Source of the DNA: a bacterium
GTDB taxonomy: Bacteria > UBP14 > UBA6098 > B30-G16
Reading direction: 5' to 3'
Assembly: GCA_030613005.1 (NCBI GenBank)
Contig: JAUWMV010000001.1
Span: 71,771-107,288, forward strand
Length of the DNA stretch: 35,518 bases
Positions 16,946 through 26,163 of the stretch are shown piece after piece. Within the stretch, counting starts at the first letter, position 1. Each line of letters starts with the position of its first letter. The position numbers and the translations under genes were made by a program. The notes below the pieces were generated by a model. It ran no database searches and was not told the origin of the DNA. It was given only the letters and a program-made list of their open reading frames with translations.

Positions 16946-19075
16946 TTAGGTCTTTTTAAAAATTTCACATAACTTTTCTGTGTTTGCAATCACTTTTTCG
17001 GTTTCATCTTCGGTTGACGCTTCAAATATCAAAATGCCTCCCGGAACCGAGCTTATCGATGCGTTCCAATTTTCAGCAAAAATATAGAAATGAATCCAGC
17101 TGGCATATCTATTGCCTAAACCGGCTAATAATTCGGAAATTTTATCACCGATGGTTGTTATGTGAATTATGTGATCTTCATTGGTAGTTAGTTCGCTAAT
17201 TACTGCAATAGTTTTGCCTGGAAGGTCAATCCAAAATCCGCTTCTATCCTTAATGTTTTCCATTTTTTTCATATGAGATACAGTAAGTTCCTCTAACCTT
17301 ATTTTGTCATAAATTGGAATTTTTTCAGGTGGTGAGAACCCACGGTGGACTGAATCTATTGCTGCAAATGCCTTATTAATTTCTACTGGTTTTGAGCCGA
17401 TAACTAAAATAGAATCCATAGTGGTTTCAAATGCAATGCCTATCTTTGCCACAATAAAAGAATCATTTGTTTCAATAAAAACTTTAATGTCGTTTTCGAA
17501 TTCTGGGGTATCTATTGTTGCAAACCATTCAAACATCTCAGCAGTTTTTTCAGGATTTTTGAATTCCATATTCTGCGGTTTTAAATATATAATCGAGGCT
17601 TTTTCACATTTGATAATCTCTGCATCGAGATTTACCTCCTCTGCAATTTCTTTTATTTGTTGCATTTTGAGATTTGAAGTAATACCAATGTCAGCGTCAC
17701 TAATTTCAGCGGTTTGGGGTATTTTTAACAATCCGACTTCTTCGAGAACTCCCGGTTCAATTTGAGCTAAAATATACTCAGAAGGTATAAAAAGATCGTA
17801 ATCACTGAGTCTGCCCTCAGATTGGGAAGAAATGAAATTGACTAATTCAATAGGTATTTCATCATAGATATATGAAGCGTTATACGTTATACCGCCTAAT
17901 TTAAGTTGAGTTATAATATCAGTAAGTGGTATTCGCAATACATAGTCTGTACCGCGTTTAATAAGATTATCAAGGATTGCAGCACCTGCATTATCCCTGT
18001 TTCTGTTTAGGTCAATAATTTTCCTAATAGATATTTTAACTTCATCATCAACAGATTTTACAATATATTCTTTTTCGGTTTCAATATCCTGTTCTGAAGT
18101 TTCCTCATATTCATCAAGAAGTTCTGAAAGAGATAGTTCTTTGTCAGCCGGTGTCGAAAAGGATTCTTCGGCAGATTCTATTATAACTTCTTCAATTCCA
18201 GTTTTTCCTTGTGACGTTTTCATTAGCTCTGTTTTTCTGAATTCTGCATCTGGATCTTCAAGAAGCTCTATTTCGAAGGTTTTTTCTATTTGTCCTTCAT
18301 TCAATGTAATTTGTTGGATTTGATCCGTTCTTGGCTTCGCTATTTTCTCTTCTATCTCATTTTTTGCACCTTTAACTGATGGAATTACCGGTATAATCTT
18401 TGGTTTTGTTTTAATTTGAATTTTTTCCTGATCTTTTTCAATTATCATTGTGCTTCTAACAATATTCTTAAAGTAATCTGAAAAATAAATGTCTTGCGGA
18501 AGTTCAATTTTTTCGCCGGGGTTGCTAGTAGTAATTATTTTTGCCCAATTTTCCATCGATATTGTTTGATTAGATATTTCCTCAGGTTTCATGAGATTTC
18601 TTGGACGTATAGACTCAGAAATATCTTTTTCTGAAAGGGTAATTTTTTCCCCGAACCGGGTTTTTTTCTCATATGAGAGAATTAAAGGATAGGCTAAAAA
18701 AGGAGTCGATAATGCCTGTGTAATAAAAATAATAGGATTTCCATAAGCGGATGCCCAAAAAGCCTGTAAAAAGGATGTTTCGGACGATAAAAACTTAAAT
18801 AGTAAACCTGATGCTAAAATTAGTACCGATCTAATAACAACAAAAGTAACGAATGATTCTACCCATAATTTTGGATTTATGGCTCTTTCCGCAAAGATGA
18901 AATGAATTATGATTAAATAATAAAAAATTTCAACTATAATTCCCATGGTATAAGGCATGTCCAATACACCAATAACATATGCTCTGATTGTAAAAAGCAA
19001 ACCACTAAGGGCAATAACCGATAGTATTAGTGCGAGATTTAGGGCATAGAGTATGTAGTTTGTGGATTTTGTCAT
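16946..19075 (-). CDS. Membrane-anchored protein with roadblock-like C-terminal domains, unknown function
   Basis: The 709-aa protein has four likely transmembrane helices (about residues 8-30, 43-62, 74-95 and 108-132). A long acidic, low-complexity linker follows at ~140-345, then a folded region. Residues ~370-455 hold a paired motif (IPLTDIITQLKLGGI and FIPSEYILAQIEPGVLEE) that I have seen in uncharacterised bacterial proteins. Residues ~480-590 and ~597-705 look like two roadblock/LC7-type alpha/beta units; the last (SGFWIDLPGKTIAVISEL and later VPGGILIFEAS) is the better match. Such domains often bind small GTPases, but none is adjacent. The start overlaps the stop of the NYN gene by one base. 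Domain calls are by eye. Confidence 0.6.
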   Translation of the reverse strand: MTKSTNYILYALNLALILSVIALSGLLFTIRAYVIGVLDMPYTMGIIVEIFYYLIIIHFIFAERAINPKLWVESFVTFVVIRSVLILASGLLFKFLSSETSFLQAFWASAYGNPIIFITQALSTPFLAYPLILSYEKKTRFGEKITLSEKDISESIRPRNLMKPEEISNQTISMENWAKIITTSNPGEKIELPQDIYFSDYFKNIVRSTMIIEKDQEKIQIKTKPKIIPVIPSVKGAKNEIEEKIAKPRTDQIQQITLNEGQIEKTFEIELLEDPDAEFRKTELMKTSQGKTGIEEVIIESAEESFSTPADKELSLSELLDEYEETSEQDIETEKEYIVKSVDDEVKISIRKIIDLNRNRDNAGAAILDNLIKRGTDYVLRIPLTDIITQLKLGGITYNASYIYDEIPIELVNFISSQSEGRLSDYDLFIPSEYILAQIEPGVLEEVGLLKIPQTAEISDADIGITSNLKMQQIKEIAEEVNLDAEIIKCEKASIIYLKPQNMEFKNPEKTAEMFEWFATIDTPEFENDIKVFIETNDSFIVAKIGIAFETTMDSILVIGSKPVEINKAFAAIDSVHRGFSPPEKIPIYDKIRLEELTVSHMKKMENIKDRSGFWIDLPGKTIAVISELTTNEDHIIHITTIGDKISELLAGLGNRYASWIHFYIFAENWNASISSVPGGILIFEASTEDETEKVIANTEKLCEIFKKT

Positions 19076-19614
19076 TAGAGATCGTTTTCTTCCTTTATGA
19101 AAAGACAGCTTTTAAGAGAATTTTTATTCAATTCTATAAATCTATCTGATAGATGTCTCAAGTAAATAGAAGTTTCATTAGGGAAAAAAGCAGTCTCTAT
19201 TTGCTTACCAATTTCTTTTACTGCTTCTATTGCTGGGGAAAAATCACCATCGCCGCTTACTAAAATGGCAATGTCGTATTGGTTTTGATACGCATATTTG
19301 ACCATATCAATAGCAATAAGTACATCAAGGGTTTTCTCCACAAGGGTCTCTCCACGTTTAATTAATCTTCCAAATTTCACATGTACGTTTGGGATATCCT
19401 GCAAATATGATAGAAACCTTTGCTGAGATTTATATTGTGCTTCAGCTTCTTCCTTGTTTACAATAGGAAGATAATAATAAACTCTTATAAGATCCCTATC
19501 ACGTACAAGAATAGAAATAAATTTCTCATAATCGAGATTGATCTTGCCCAGCATAGATCTCATCCCATGGTATAAATTACTACCATCAATAAATATTATT
19601 ACACGTTTTGCCAT
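19075..19614 (-). CDS. NYN-domain (LabA/DUF88-like) putative ribonuclease
   Basis: The 179-aa protein has the PIN-like NYN fold: IIFIDGSNLYHGM with D10 and N13, TLDVLIAIDMVKYA with D97, and VSGDGDFSPAIEAVKEIGK with D122 and D124. These acidic residues form the metal site expected of a nuclease. The length is typical of stand-alone LabA/DUF88 proteins. The start was set at the ATG at 19614, because AGAGG lies six bases upstream; a TTG at 19620 is too close to it. Its TAA overlaps the ATG of the membrane protein that follows (TAATG), so the two are translationally coupled. RNA cleavage is known for some family members; its target here is unknown. Confidence 0.88.
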   Translation of the reverse strand: MAKRVIIFIDGSNLYHGMRSMLGKINLDYEKFISILVRDRDLIRVYYYLPIVNKEEAEAQYKSQQRFLSYLQDIPNVHVKFGRLIKRGETLVEKTLDVLIAIDMVKYAYQNQYDIAILVSGDGDFSPAIEAVKEIGKQIETAFFPNETSIYLRHLSDRFIELNKNSLKSCLFIKEENDL

Positions 19615-19634
19615 TAACAACCTCTAAAATTATC

Positions 19635-19662
19635 TTGACTAAAAAATTATCATAAATATAAT
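19635..19662 (+). promoter_or_regulatory. Promoter of tRNA-Leu
   Basis: TTGACT at 19635-19640 and a perfect TATAAT at 19657-19662 are 16 bases apart, and the tRNA begins 10 bases after the -10 box. This is the clearest sigma70-type promoter in the window. Confidence 0.85.
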
Positions 19663-19671
19663 ATCCCCATC

Positions 19672-19755
19672 GCCGGGGTGGCGGAATTGGCAGACGTGCT
19701 AGCTTGAGGGGCTAGTAGGCTAAGGCCTGTGCGGGTTCAAGTCCCGCCCCCGGCA
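19672..19755 (+). tRNA. tRNA-Leu (anticodon GAG)
   Basis: The 84-nt sequence folds into a class II tRNA. The acceptor stem GCCGGGG pairs with CCCCGGC, and the discriminator base is A. The anticodon arm is CTAGC-TTGAGGG-GCTAG, giving anticodon GAG (leucine CUC/CUU). The long variable arm is AGGC-TAAG-GCCT, as expected for leucine. The T arm is GCGGG-TTCAAGT-CCCGC. CCA is not encoded; the next bases are CAA. No other tRNA is nearby. Confidence 0.97.
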
Positions 19756-19960
19756 CAACTTTTTTTCACAAACTGCCTTGTTTAATTATATAAATTCCTC
19801 TCATTCAAAATGACTGTAAGAGATGTATCATTAATTATTTTATATTCGATAATAATTTCTAATTGATTTATTTACAAGTTACTTTTATATAAAAACCGGA
19901 ATAGACTATAAATAAGTTAGTATGTATCTTTTCCCTAAAAATAATTTCTCATGTAATATA

Positions 19961-20977
19961 TTAGACTTTAATGAGTAATTTGTCAACCCATATTGGATTA
20001 GCGGGATTTGGATTAATTATTTTTGTAACTCCAGTTGGAGCATTAATTTTAACTTCAAACGTATCGATGCCTTCTCTATTCGTGTATCTTGCAAGTATCT
20101 CAGCGGCTTTAATTACTGTCTTGTCTTCTGCTGAACCATCAACTAACACCACAGGACCTTTCCTTTCGGGATTAATAAGGAAAAATTTGCCTGTCGAGAA
20201 ACTATTCTCTAATATTTCATTTTCCTTTTGATTTCTGCCAACTACCACACGTTTCCCGTTAATTCGGAAATGTCGACCTACTTTAAGTAGTTGTGTGGTT
20301 TCTATATTTATTTCATTATGTTCTCGAGCTTCCAAAAACCTTTTTGCGTATGCAGGATCGGTCAGAATACATCCACCTGCAATAGGTTCGAATCGAGTAA
20401 CTCCGAATTTTTTAGCAAGCTTCAATTGTATAGTTCTGCTTCGTCCGTTAATACTATATAATTTTTCGCTATTAACAATGCTTTCGCGCTCTGCCTTAGA
20501 TTGTGGAAAAAGCTTTCCAGATAAAGGTCTTATAATTCTATCCGCAGTTCCAGATCGTTTTTCTATTAACTTAATAGCATCACTTCGTTGAGAAAAAGGT
20601 CTCTGTCCTGGAACTTCACCTGTAGCGATTGCCATAGCGCCAATCTGCTGAGCGAGTTCCCAACCTTTTCGAAGAAAGTATATTTTACAATCGATGCAGG
20701 GATTGGCTTGAGAACCATAACCGTATTGTGGTTCAACGATTGTTTTTAAGTACTTGTTATCTGTTGGCAATTCTAATATATTTATGCCTATTTGTTTTTC
20801 GTAATAGAATTTCTCTTCAAAAGTTTGGATACCGTGAAGAAATGGATGAATAAATTTAACACCTAAAATTGATATTCCTTGCTGCAAAAGGATTTTGGCA
20901 GACAATATACTATCTAAACCCCCTGAATATAGGAGAACAACGTGGTATTTATGCTCAATTTTAGTTTTTATTTGCAT
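19961..20977 (-). CDS. ThiI/MnmA-like PP-loop ATPase, probable tRNA thiolation enzyme
   Basis: The 338-aa protein has an ATP-pyrophosphatase PP-loop YSGGLDS at residues 17-23. Cysteine motifs are NPCIDCK (C94, C97) and AGGCILTDP (C203). A C-terminal region (LLKVGRHFRINGKRVVVGRNQ) is seen in the ThiI/MnmA-related proteins of anaerobes. The enzymes adenylate a substrate, usually a tRNA base, for sulfur transfer. Exact substrate is uncertain because it is neither a canonical MnmA nor a full ThiI with a THUMP domain. The start was taken at ATG 20977, just after AGAAGG; a TTG at 20989 would add four residues. It is divergent from butyrate kinase. Confidence 0.75.
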   Translation of the reverse strand: MQIKTKIEHKYHVVLLYSGGLDSILSAKILLQQGISILGVKFIHPFLHGIQTFEEKFYYEKQIGINILELPTDNKYLKTIVEPQYGYGSQANPCIDCKIYFLRKGWELAQQIGAMAIATGEVPGQRPFSQRSDAIKLIEKRSGTADRIIRPLSGKLFPQSKAERESIVNSEKLYSINGRSRTIQLKLAKKFGVTRFEPIAGGCILTDPAYAKRFLEAREHNEINIETTQLLKVGRHFRINGKRVVVGRNQKENEILENSFSTGKFFLINPERKGPVVLVDGSAEDKTVIKAAEILARYTNREGIDTFEVKINAPTGVTKIINPNPANPIWVDKLLIKV

Positions 20978-21068
20978 TTTCCTTCTCAAGTTAATTTTTT
21001 TTATACTGAAACTTTTATTTTATCAGAGATTTTTTTTTAAGCAAGGATGATTATTTAAAGGAGGAGTT

Positions 21069-22136
21069 ATGTTTAAGATTTTAGCAATAAATCCAGGTTC
21101 TACGTCTACTAAAGTGGCACTCTATGAAGATGAAACTCCGATATTTGTTGAATCCATTAAGCATCCTCCGGAAGAACTGTCAAAATTTTCTGAGACTTAC
21201 GATCAGTATCATTTTCGAGCAAGTACAATTCGAGAGGTTTTAAAGAAGCATAATATGGATATCTCCACTCTTTCGGCAGTTGTTGGAAGAGGAGGTCCAT
21301 TTAAACCTCTTGTCTCAGGAACATATTATGTAAACGAAGCAATGAAAGAAGATGTCAAAGACAGACGATATCAGGCGGATCACATAAGTAATATTGGATG
21401 CCTTCTTGCAGCTGAGATCGCAGAAAGCGTTAATGTACCAGCATACATTGTGGATCCAGTTAGTGTCGATGAGTTTCACGATTTAGCAAGAGTATCTGGT
21501 CATCCGGATATCTCTCGAATAAGCTTAGCACATGCTCTTAATATAAAAATGGTGGCAAAAAAGTTTGCTAAGCAAATTGGAAGACCGTATGAGGATATGA
21601 ATTTAGTTGTTGCTCATCTTGGAGGAGGAATTTCGATTACATCGCATCTAAAAGGAAAAATGATCGATGCAAATAACGCCAACGACGAGGGACCCTTTTC
21701 TCCCCAAAGATGTGGAACATTACCAATTACGGGTCTTGCTAATCATTGTCTTTCGGGAAAGCATAACTTGAAAGAAATCAAGAAACAATTGATTAAAGCA
21801 GGTGGTCTGATCGCTTATCTCGGAACAGATAATGTAGAAGAAATAGATAAGAGAATAAAAATGGGGGATGCTGAAGCGGAATTCTACGTTAATGCAATGG
21901 GATATCAGATAGCAAAGTACATAGGTGCTTATGCTGCTGTTTTAGCTGGAGATGTGGATGCTATACTTCTTACAGGTGGCTTAGCAAATAACCAGTACCT
22001 TATGAACCGGGTAAAAAACCAAGTAAAATGGATTGCACAGGTTTATATTTTTCCGGGTGAAGATGAAATGGAGGGACTTGCATTGGGTGCATTAAGGATT
22101 TTAAGAGGTGAAGAAGAACCCAAAGAATATATATAA
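21069..22136 (+). CDS. buk: Butyrate kinase
   Basis: The 355-aa cytoplasmic enzyme belongs to the acetate/butyrate kinase family and makes butyryl phosphate or, in the other direction, ATP and butyrate during fermentation. Signatures are ILAINPGSTSTKVALYEDE at the start, VVGRGGPFKPL, HISNIGCLLA, ISRISLAHALN, VAHLGGGISI, FSPQRCGTLP and ILLTGGLANN. Length matches Buk rather than the longer acetate kinase. A strong ribosome binding site AGGAGG precedes the ATG. No phosphotransbutyrylase gene lies beside it, unlike many ptb-buk operons. The enzyme could also act on other short or branched acids. Confidence 0.95.
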   Translation: MFKILAINPGSTSTKVALYEDETPIFVESIKHPPEELSKFSETYDQYHFRASTIREVLKKHNMDISTLSAVVGRGGPFKPLVSGTYYVNEAMKEDVKDRRYQADHISNIGCLLAAEIAESVNVPAYIVDPVSVDEFHDLARVSGHPDISRISLAHALNIKMVAKKFAKQIGRPYEDMNLVVAHLGGGISITSHLKGKMIDANNANDEGPFSPQRCGTLPITGLANHCLSGKHNLKEIKKQLIKAGGLIAYLGTDNVEEIDKRIKMGDAEAEFYVNAMGYQIAKYIGAYAAVLAGDVDAILLTGGLANNQYLMNRVKNQVKWIAQVYIFPGEDEMEGLALGALRILRGEEEPKEYI

Positions 22137-22162
22137 TATAACAATATAAATAACTGATTATA

Positions 22163-22190
22163 TTCACAGGTTCTATCGATTGTATAAAAT
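22163..22190 (+). promoter_or_regulatory. Possible promoter of ppdK
   Basis: TTCACA at 22163-22168 and TAAAAT at 22185-22190 are 16 bases apart in the 120-base gap between buk and ppdK. Each box differs from consensus by one base. Tentative. Confidence 0.35.
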
Positions 22191-22259
22191 ATCCACTGAT
22201 AGTTATACTTTTAGCTCGAAAATATTTCATTATATAGAAAACGATTCAGGAGGTTAGTG

Positions 22260-25061
22260 ATGAAGTATGTCTATTTCTTTTCGAAGGAACATGCAGATGG
22301 CTCAACACAGATGAAAGATATTCTTGGGGGGAAAGGAGCGAATCTTGCAGAAATGAGTAAAATAGGACTGTCTGTTCCACCCGGTTTTACTATTTCGGCT
22401 GAAGTTTGTGCTTATTATTACAAAAATAATATGACGTATCCACCAGAACTGAAGGAACAAGTGACGGATGCCTTAAGAATGCTTGAAGAACTTCGAGGAC
22501 GTAAATTAGGCGATCCTAAGGAACCTTTATTAGTTTCCGTTAGATCTGGATCTGCAGTTTCTATGCCTGGGATGATGGATACGATTCTAAATCTCGGACT
22601 CAATGATGAAAGTGTTCAGGGACTTGCAGAAGAGAGTGGAAATCCAAGGTTTGCATGGGATGCCTATCGTCGTCTCATACAGATGTTTGGTGAAGTAGTT
22701 TTGGAATTTCCTCATCATGAATTTGAACATGCTATGGAAGAGGTTAAGCGCGAATTTGGAAAAAAAGCGGGGATAAAAGATGTTGAAGATATGAAGCAAG
22801 AACAGCTTAATAAATTAGTTCCCGATACAGCGTTGGATTTAGAAGCGTTAAAACTGCTTATATTTAAATTTGGAGAAATTTATTCGAAATATGGAAAAAT
22901 ATTTCCACAAGACGTTGATGAGCAACTTTGGTTGTCCATAGATGCTGTTTTTGGCTCTTGGAATAATGCAAGAGCAATTAAATATCGTGCAATAAATGAG
23001 ATAACTGGTCTTCTGGGCACTGCGGTAAATATACAAACCATGGTTTTTGGCAACCTGGGAGATGATTCTGGAACAGGCGTGGGTTTCACAAGGAATCCTT
23101 CCACAGGAGAAAACAAACTTTATGGTGAATATTTACTTAATGCGCAAGGTGAAGATGTTGTTGCAGGAATCCGAACACCAAAGCCGATCGCGGGTTTGGA
23201 AAATGAGATACCCGATGTGCTTAAAGAACTCTTGGGAATTAAGGATATTTTAGAAAAGCACTATACAGATGTTCAGGACTTTGAATTTACAATAGAACGT
23301 GGGAAATTATGGATGCTTCAAACTCGAACAGGAAAACGAACTGCTCAAGCCGCTGTTAGAATTGCTGTGGATATGGTTAATGAGAAACTTATCGATAGGG
23401 AAACTGCAATTTTGAGAATACCTCCAAAGTCCTTAGATCAACTTCTTCATCCTACGTTCGATCCTATTGCAGAATCGAAAGCTACAGTTATCGCAAGTGG
23501 TCTTCCAGCTTCACCAGGATCCGCCACTGGAAAGGTTGTATTCACAGCAGATGAAGCAGAAGAATGGAATGAGGATGGAGAAAAAGTAATTCTTGTGAGA
23601 CTTGAGACATCTCCAGAGGATATTGGCGGTATGAATGTAGCTCAAGGAATTTTGACTGCACGCGGTGGAATGACATCTCATGCTGCCGTTGTTGCGAGAG
23701 GTATGGGGACACCATGTGTTGCCGGTGCTGGTGAAATTGAAATAGATTATAACAAGAAGGAATTCATCGTTGGTGAAACAGTAGTTAAACAAAGAGATTT
23801 CATTTCTATAAACGGAGCAAAGGGAACTGTTTATTTGGGACAACTCCCCACGGTTGAGGCTGAACTTGCTGGAGATTTTAGAATAATTATGGAATGGGCA
23901 GATGAGTTCCGTGAGATTGGTGTTCGAACTAATGCCGATACACCACACGACACTGAAGTAGCTATTAATTTTGGTGCGGAAGGTATAGGTTTAACTCGTA
24001 CCGAGCATATGTTTTTCGAGGGAAACAGAATTGTATCCTTTAGAAAGCTTATTCTTGTTGCAGAAGAGGTTAAGAACCTTAGAATGCGTCTTGTCGGGCT
24101 CGATAAGGATAGCGAAGAATATGAAGCAATTGCCAAAAAACTTAAAACTCCGGAAACACAATATAAGGAAGCTTTAGATGAACTCTTACCTTTGCAACGT
24201 AATGATTTTATTGGGATTTTTAGAGCTCTAAAGGGTCTACCGGGAACGATAAGGCTACTCGACCCACCGTTGCATGAATTCTTGCCACACGATTTGAAAG
24301 GTCAGCAGGAGATGGCGGATGCTATGAATGTGCCGATTGAAAAGATCAAACGTACTGTTGATTCCCTTCATGAATTCAATCCAATGTTAGGTCATCGAGG
24401 TTGCCGGTTAGGATTGACTTATCCAGAAGTCTCGGAAATGCAGGTAAGAGCGATTCTTGAAGCTGCGCTGATTGTCAAGAACGAGGGTATCGAAGTTCGA
24501 CCGCAAATCATGGTTCCTTTGGTTGGACACTGGAAAGAACTTCAGCTTAGCAGAGAATTAATAGAGAGAGTCGCAAGGCAGATTTTTGAGGAAAGGAATG
24601 ATAGAATCGATTTCTTAATTGGGACGATGATAGAAGTACCGAGGGGTGCGATAACTGCGGATGAAGTGGCGAGATATGCAGACTTTTTCTCATTTGGGAC
24701 AAACGACTTAACGCAAATGGGTGCTGGATTTTCGAGGGATGATGCCGTAAAATTCCTTCCTGAATATGTAAGATTAGGAATTTATGATAATAACCCTTTC
24801 CAGGTTTTAGACCAAATTGGAATTGGAAGAATGATGTTGCTGACAGTAAAATACGGTCGTCGAGCAAACCCAAGAATAAAGTTGGGCATATGTGGCGAAC
24901 ATGGAGGTGATCCACGATCGGTTATGTTCTGCCACCGTATCGGTTTGAATTATGTGAGCTGTTCTCCATATAGAGTACCAATTGCTCGACTTGCTGCTGC
25001 TCAAGCTGCGTTAAAATTCGGTGAACCTGGTGATTTGATTAAAGAGGGTGAATTGTGGTAA
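22260..25061 (+). CDS. ppdK: Pyruvate, phosphate dikinase
   Basis: The 933-aa enzyme interconverts pyruvate, ATP and phosphate with PEP, AMP and pyrophosphate, used in anaerobes in glycolysis or gluconeogenesis. The N-terminal ATP-grasp domain starts with GGKGANLAEM. The central swivelling domain carries the phosphorylated histidine H474 in GGMTSHAAVVARGMGTPCVAG. The C-terminal TIM barrel has GTNDLTQM and the catalytic cysteine C878 in GICGEHGGDP. It is about 60 residues longer than the common 870-880 aa form, mainly through a charged insert near residues 610-645. ATG 22260 was preferred over GTG 22257, because AGGAGG at 22248-22253 is better spaced. Confidence 0.97.
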   Translation: MKYVYFFSKEHADGSTQMKDILGGKGANLAEMSKIGLSVPPGFTISAEVCAYYYKNNMTYPPELKEQVTDALRMLEELRGRKLGDPKEPLLVSVRSGSAVSMPGMMDTILNLGLNDESVQGLAEESGNPRFAWDAYRRLIQMFGEVVLEFPHHEFEHAMEEVKREFGKKAGIKDVEDMKQEQLNKLVPDTALDLEALKLLIFKFGEIYSKYGKIFPQDVDEQLWLSIDAVFGSWNNARAIKYRAINEITGLLGTAVNIQTMVFGNLGDDSGTGVGFTRNPSTGENKLYGEYLLNAQGEDVVAGIRTPKPIAGLENEIPDVLKELLGIKDILEKHYTDVQDFEFTIERGKLWMLQTRTGKRTAQAAVRIAVDMVNEKLIDRETAILRIPPKSLDQLLHPTFDPIAESKATVIASGLPASPGSATGKVVFTADEAEEWNEDGEKVILVRLETSPEDIGGMNVAQGILTARGGMTSHAAVVARGMGTPCVAGAGEIEIDYNKKEFIVGETVVKQRDFISINGAKGTVYLGQLPTVEAELAGDFRIIMEWADEFREIGVRTNADTPHDTEVAINFGAEGIGLTRTEHMFFEGNRIVSFRKLILVAEEVKNLRMRLVGLDKDSEEYEAIAKKLKTPETQYKEALDELLPLQRNDFIGIFRALKGLPGTIRLLDPPLHEFLPHDLKGQQEMADAMNVPIEKIKRTVDSLHEFNPMLGHRGCRLGLTYPEVSEMQVRAILEAALIVKNEGIEVRPQIMVPLVGHWKELQLSRELIERVARQIFEERNDRIDFLIGTMIEVPRGAITADEVARYADFFSFGTNDLTQMGAGFSRDDAVKFLPEYVRLGIYDNNPFQVLDQIGIGRMMLLTVKYGRRANPRIKLGICGEHGGDPRSVMFCHRIGLNYVSCSPYRVPIARLAAAQAALKFGEPGDLIKEGELW

Positions 25062-25083
25062 ACTCATAAACTACTTATTTTAG

Positions 25084-25112
25084 ACCCTCCTTGTTATAAA
25101 GGAGGGTTTTTT
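25084..25112 (+). terminator. Rho-independent terminator after ppdK
   Basis: ACCCTCCTT at 25084-25092 pairs with AAGGAGGGT at 25099-25107 around the loop GTTATA, and a run of T follows to 25112. It lies 22 bases after the ppdK stop. It is the clearest intrinsic terminator in the window. Confidence 0.92.
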
Positions 25113-25200
25113 AAGATTGCAAATATAGAAAAATGCTCGGTATTAAAATTTATCTTAGATGAGTAATTGAATAGATTTGGAAAAGTATTTTGTATAATTC

Positions 25201-25666
25201 TTATTTCAGAAATACAATTCGTTTTGTTATGATTCTATTTTCAGTAATCATTCTTACAAGATATACTCCACAGTTGGTGGATTTGTAGGGTTGCTAAATG
25301 TATGGAGAACTCTTGTTATTAGCTTCAGCACAAGAACTCTTTGTGAGACTTGCTTATATAGATTCTCCGCGCAAATTAACAATCTCTATTGTTGCATCTG
25401 CAGGTGCAGTAATTTTACAATCACTGTTAAAAGGATAGTGTGAATTGTTAAAAACGAATTATCCATTTTTTGAGTCTCTTGTTCAACAAGCCATCGACTC
25501 TGATTTTAATGAGATACACATATCTGGATTCTGATATTGTAGTATATCCAGTTATAATATATCCACAATCAAACGAGAACTGTATCACCGAATATCCTTC
25601 GTTCCAACTATTTTCACTGTATGTCTTAATCCAATCGACGTGAGAAAAGAAGTTCAGGATAATCAA
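25201..25666 (-). pseudogene. Decayed T9SS cargo gene (C-terminal remnant)
   Basis: Three reading-frame pieces on the minus strand line up as the end of one exported protein. At 25448-25666 the frame reads GYSVIQFSFDCGYIITGYTT and YVYLIKIRVDG, like the repeat unit of T9SS cargo propellers. At 25354-25440 it reads PFNSDCKITAPADATIEIV then NLRGES, the start of a type A sorting domain, ending in a stop. At 25201-25272 it reads CGVYLVRMITENRIITKR and ends IVFLK, the normal end of that domain. Premature stops and frameshifts separate them, and no N-terminus or signal peptide is found upstream. The pieces share order, spacing and strand, so decay of one gene is the simplest reading. Confidence 0.72.
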
Positions 25667-26163
25667 AATGAAATAATGGGGATTTTACATCTCATTTTGA
25701 CCTTATTTCATAAAAAAATTTGAAATATTTAAATTAAATAAAAAGATTAGAATTCCAATAAACATCAATATTATTTATTTAAACAATATTTTTAAAAATC
25801 CCATAAGCTTATTTAGGTTGTAAAGTTTTAAATCTCACCTTTAGAACCATGTTTTTATATTCAATCATAATAGGATCGTTGGAGAATCTGCTTGATGCGA
25901 TTGCTTTTCGGTTTTACTTTGGTGTAAAAATATGGATCAAATATTTACGAAAATATTTTATTTAAGGATGACAATTCTCTGAAAATGAAGGATTTCGTTG
26001 TTCATATCCGGTTCTTAATTATATGTATTTTCAGAAATCGAACTTCTTTTGGAATTATAAGTTACTTTAATGTTACGATACGAAAATTCTTGCTTATCAC
26101 AAATAGCTTTGAGTGTTAAATTGGAGATTAGAAAGAGAAATTCTACTTTTTGGAGGAATTTTT
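25667..26163. other. Gene-free AT-rich gap
   Basis: About 500 bases lie between the decayed T9SS gene and the DUF1847 gene. I see no convincing gene, RNA or repeat. One 33-codon minus-strand frame ending at 25809 looks faintly protein-like but is too short to call. The extreme AT content and lack of long frames fit a decaying region. Confidence 0.5.

Noticed and set aside
22848-24136. Several open frames of 60-145 codons on the minus strand inside ppdK
   Set aside because: They are shadows of the strongly conserved ppdK gene, with no ribosome binding sites and no family motifs.
25809-25910. 33-codon minus-strand frame with protein-like composition (ASSRFSNDPIMIEYKNMVL)
   Set aside because: Too short, preceded by an in-frame stop, and I cannot match it to any family. 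It could be another gene end but is not supportable.
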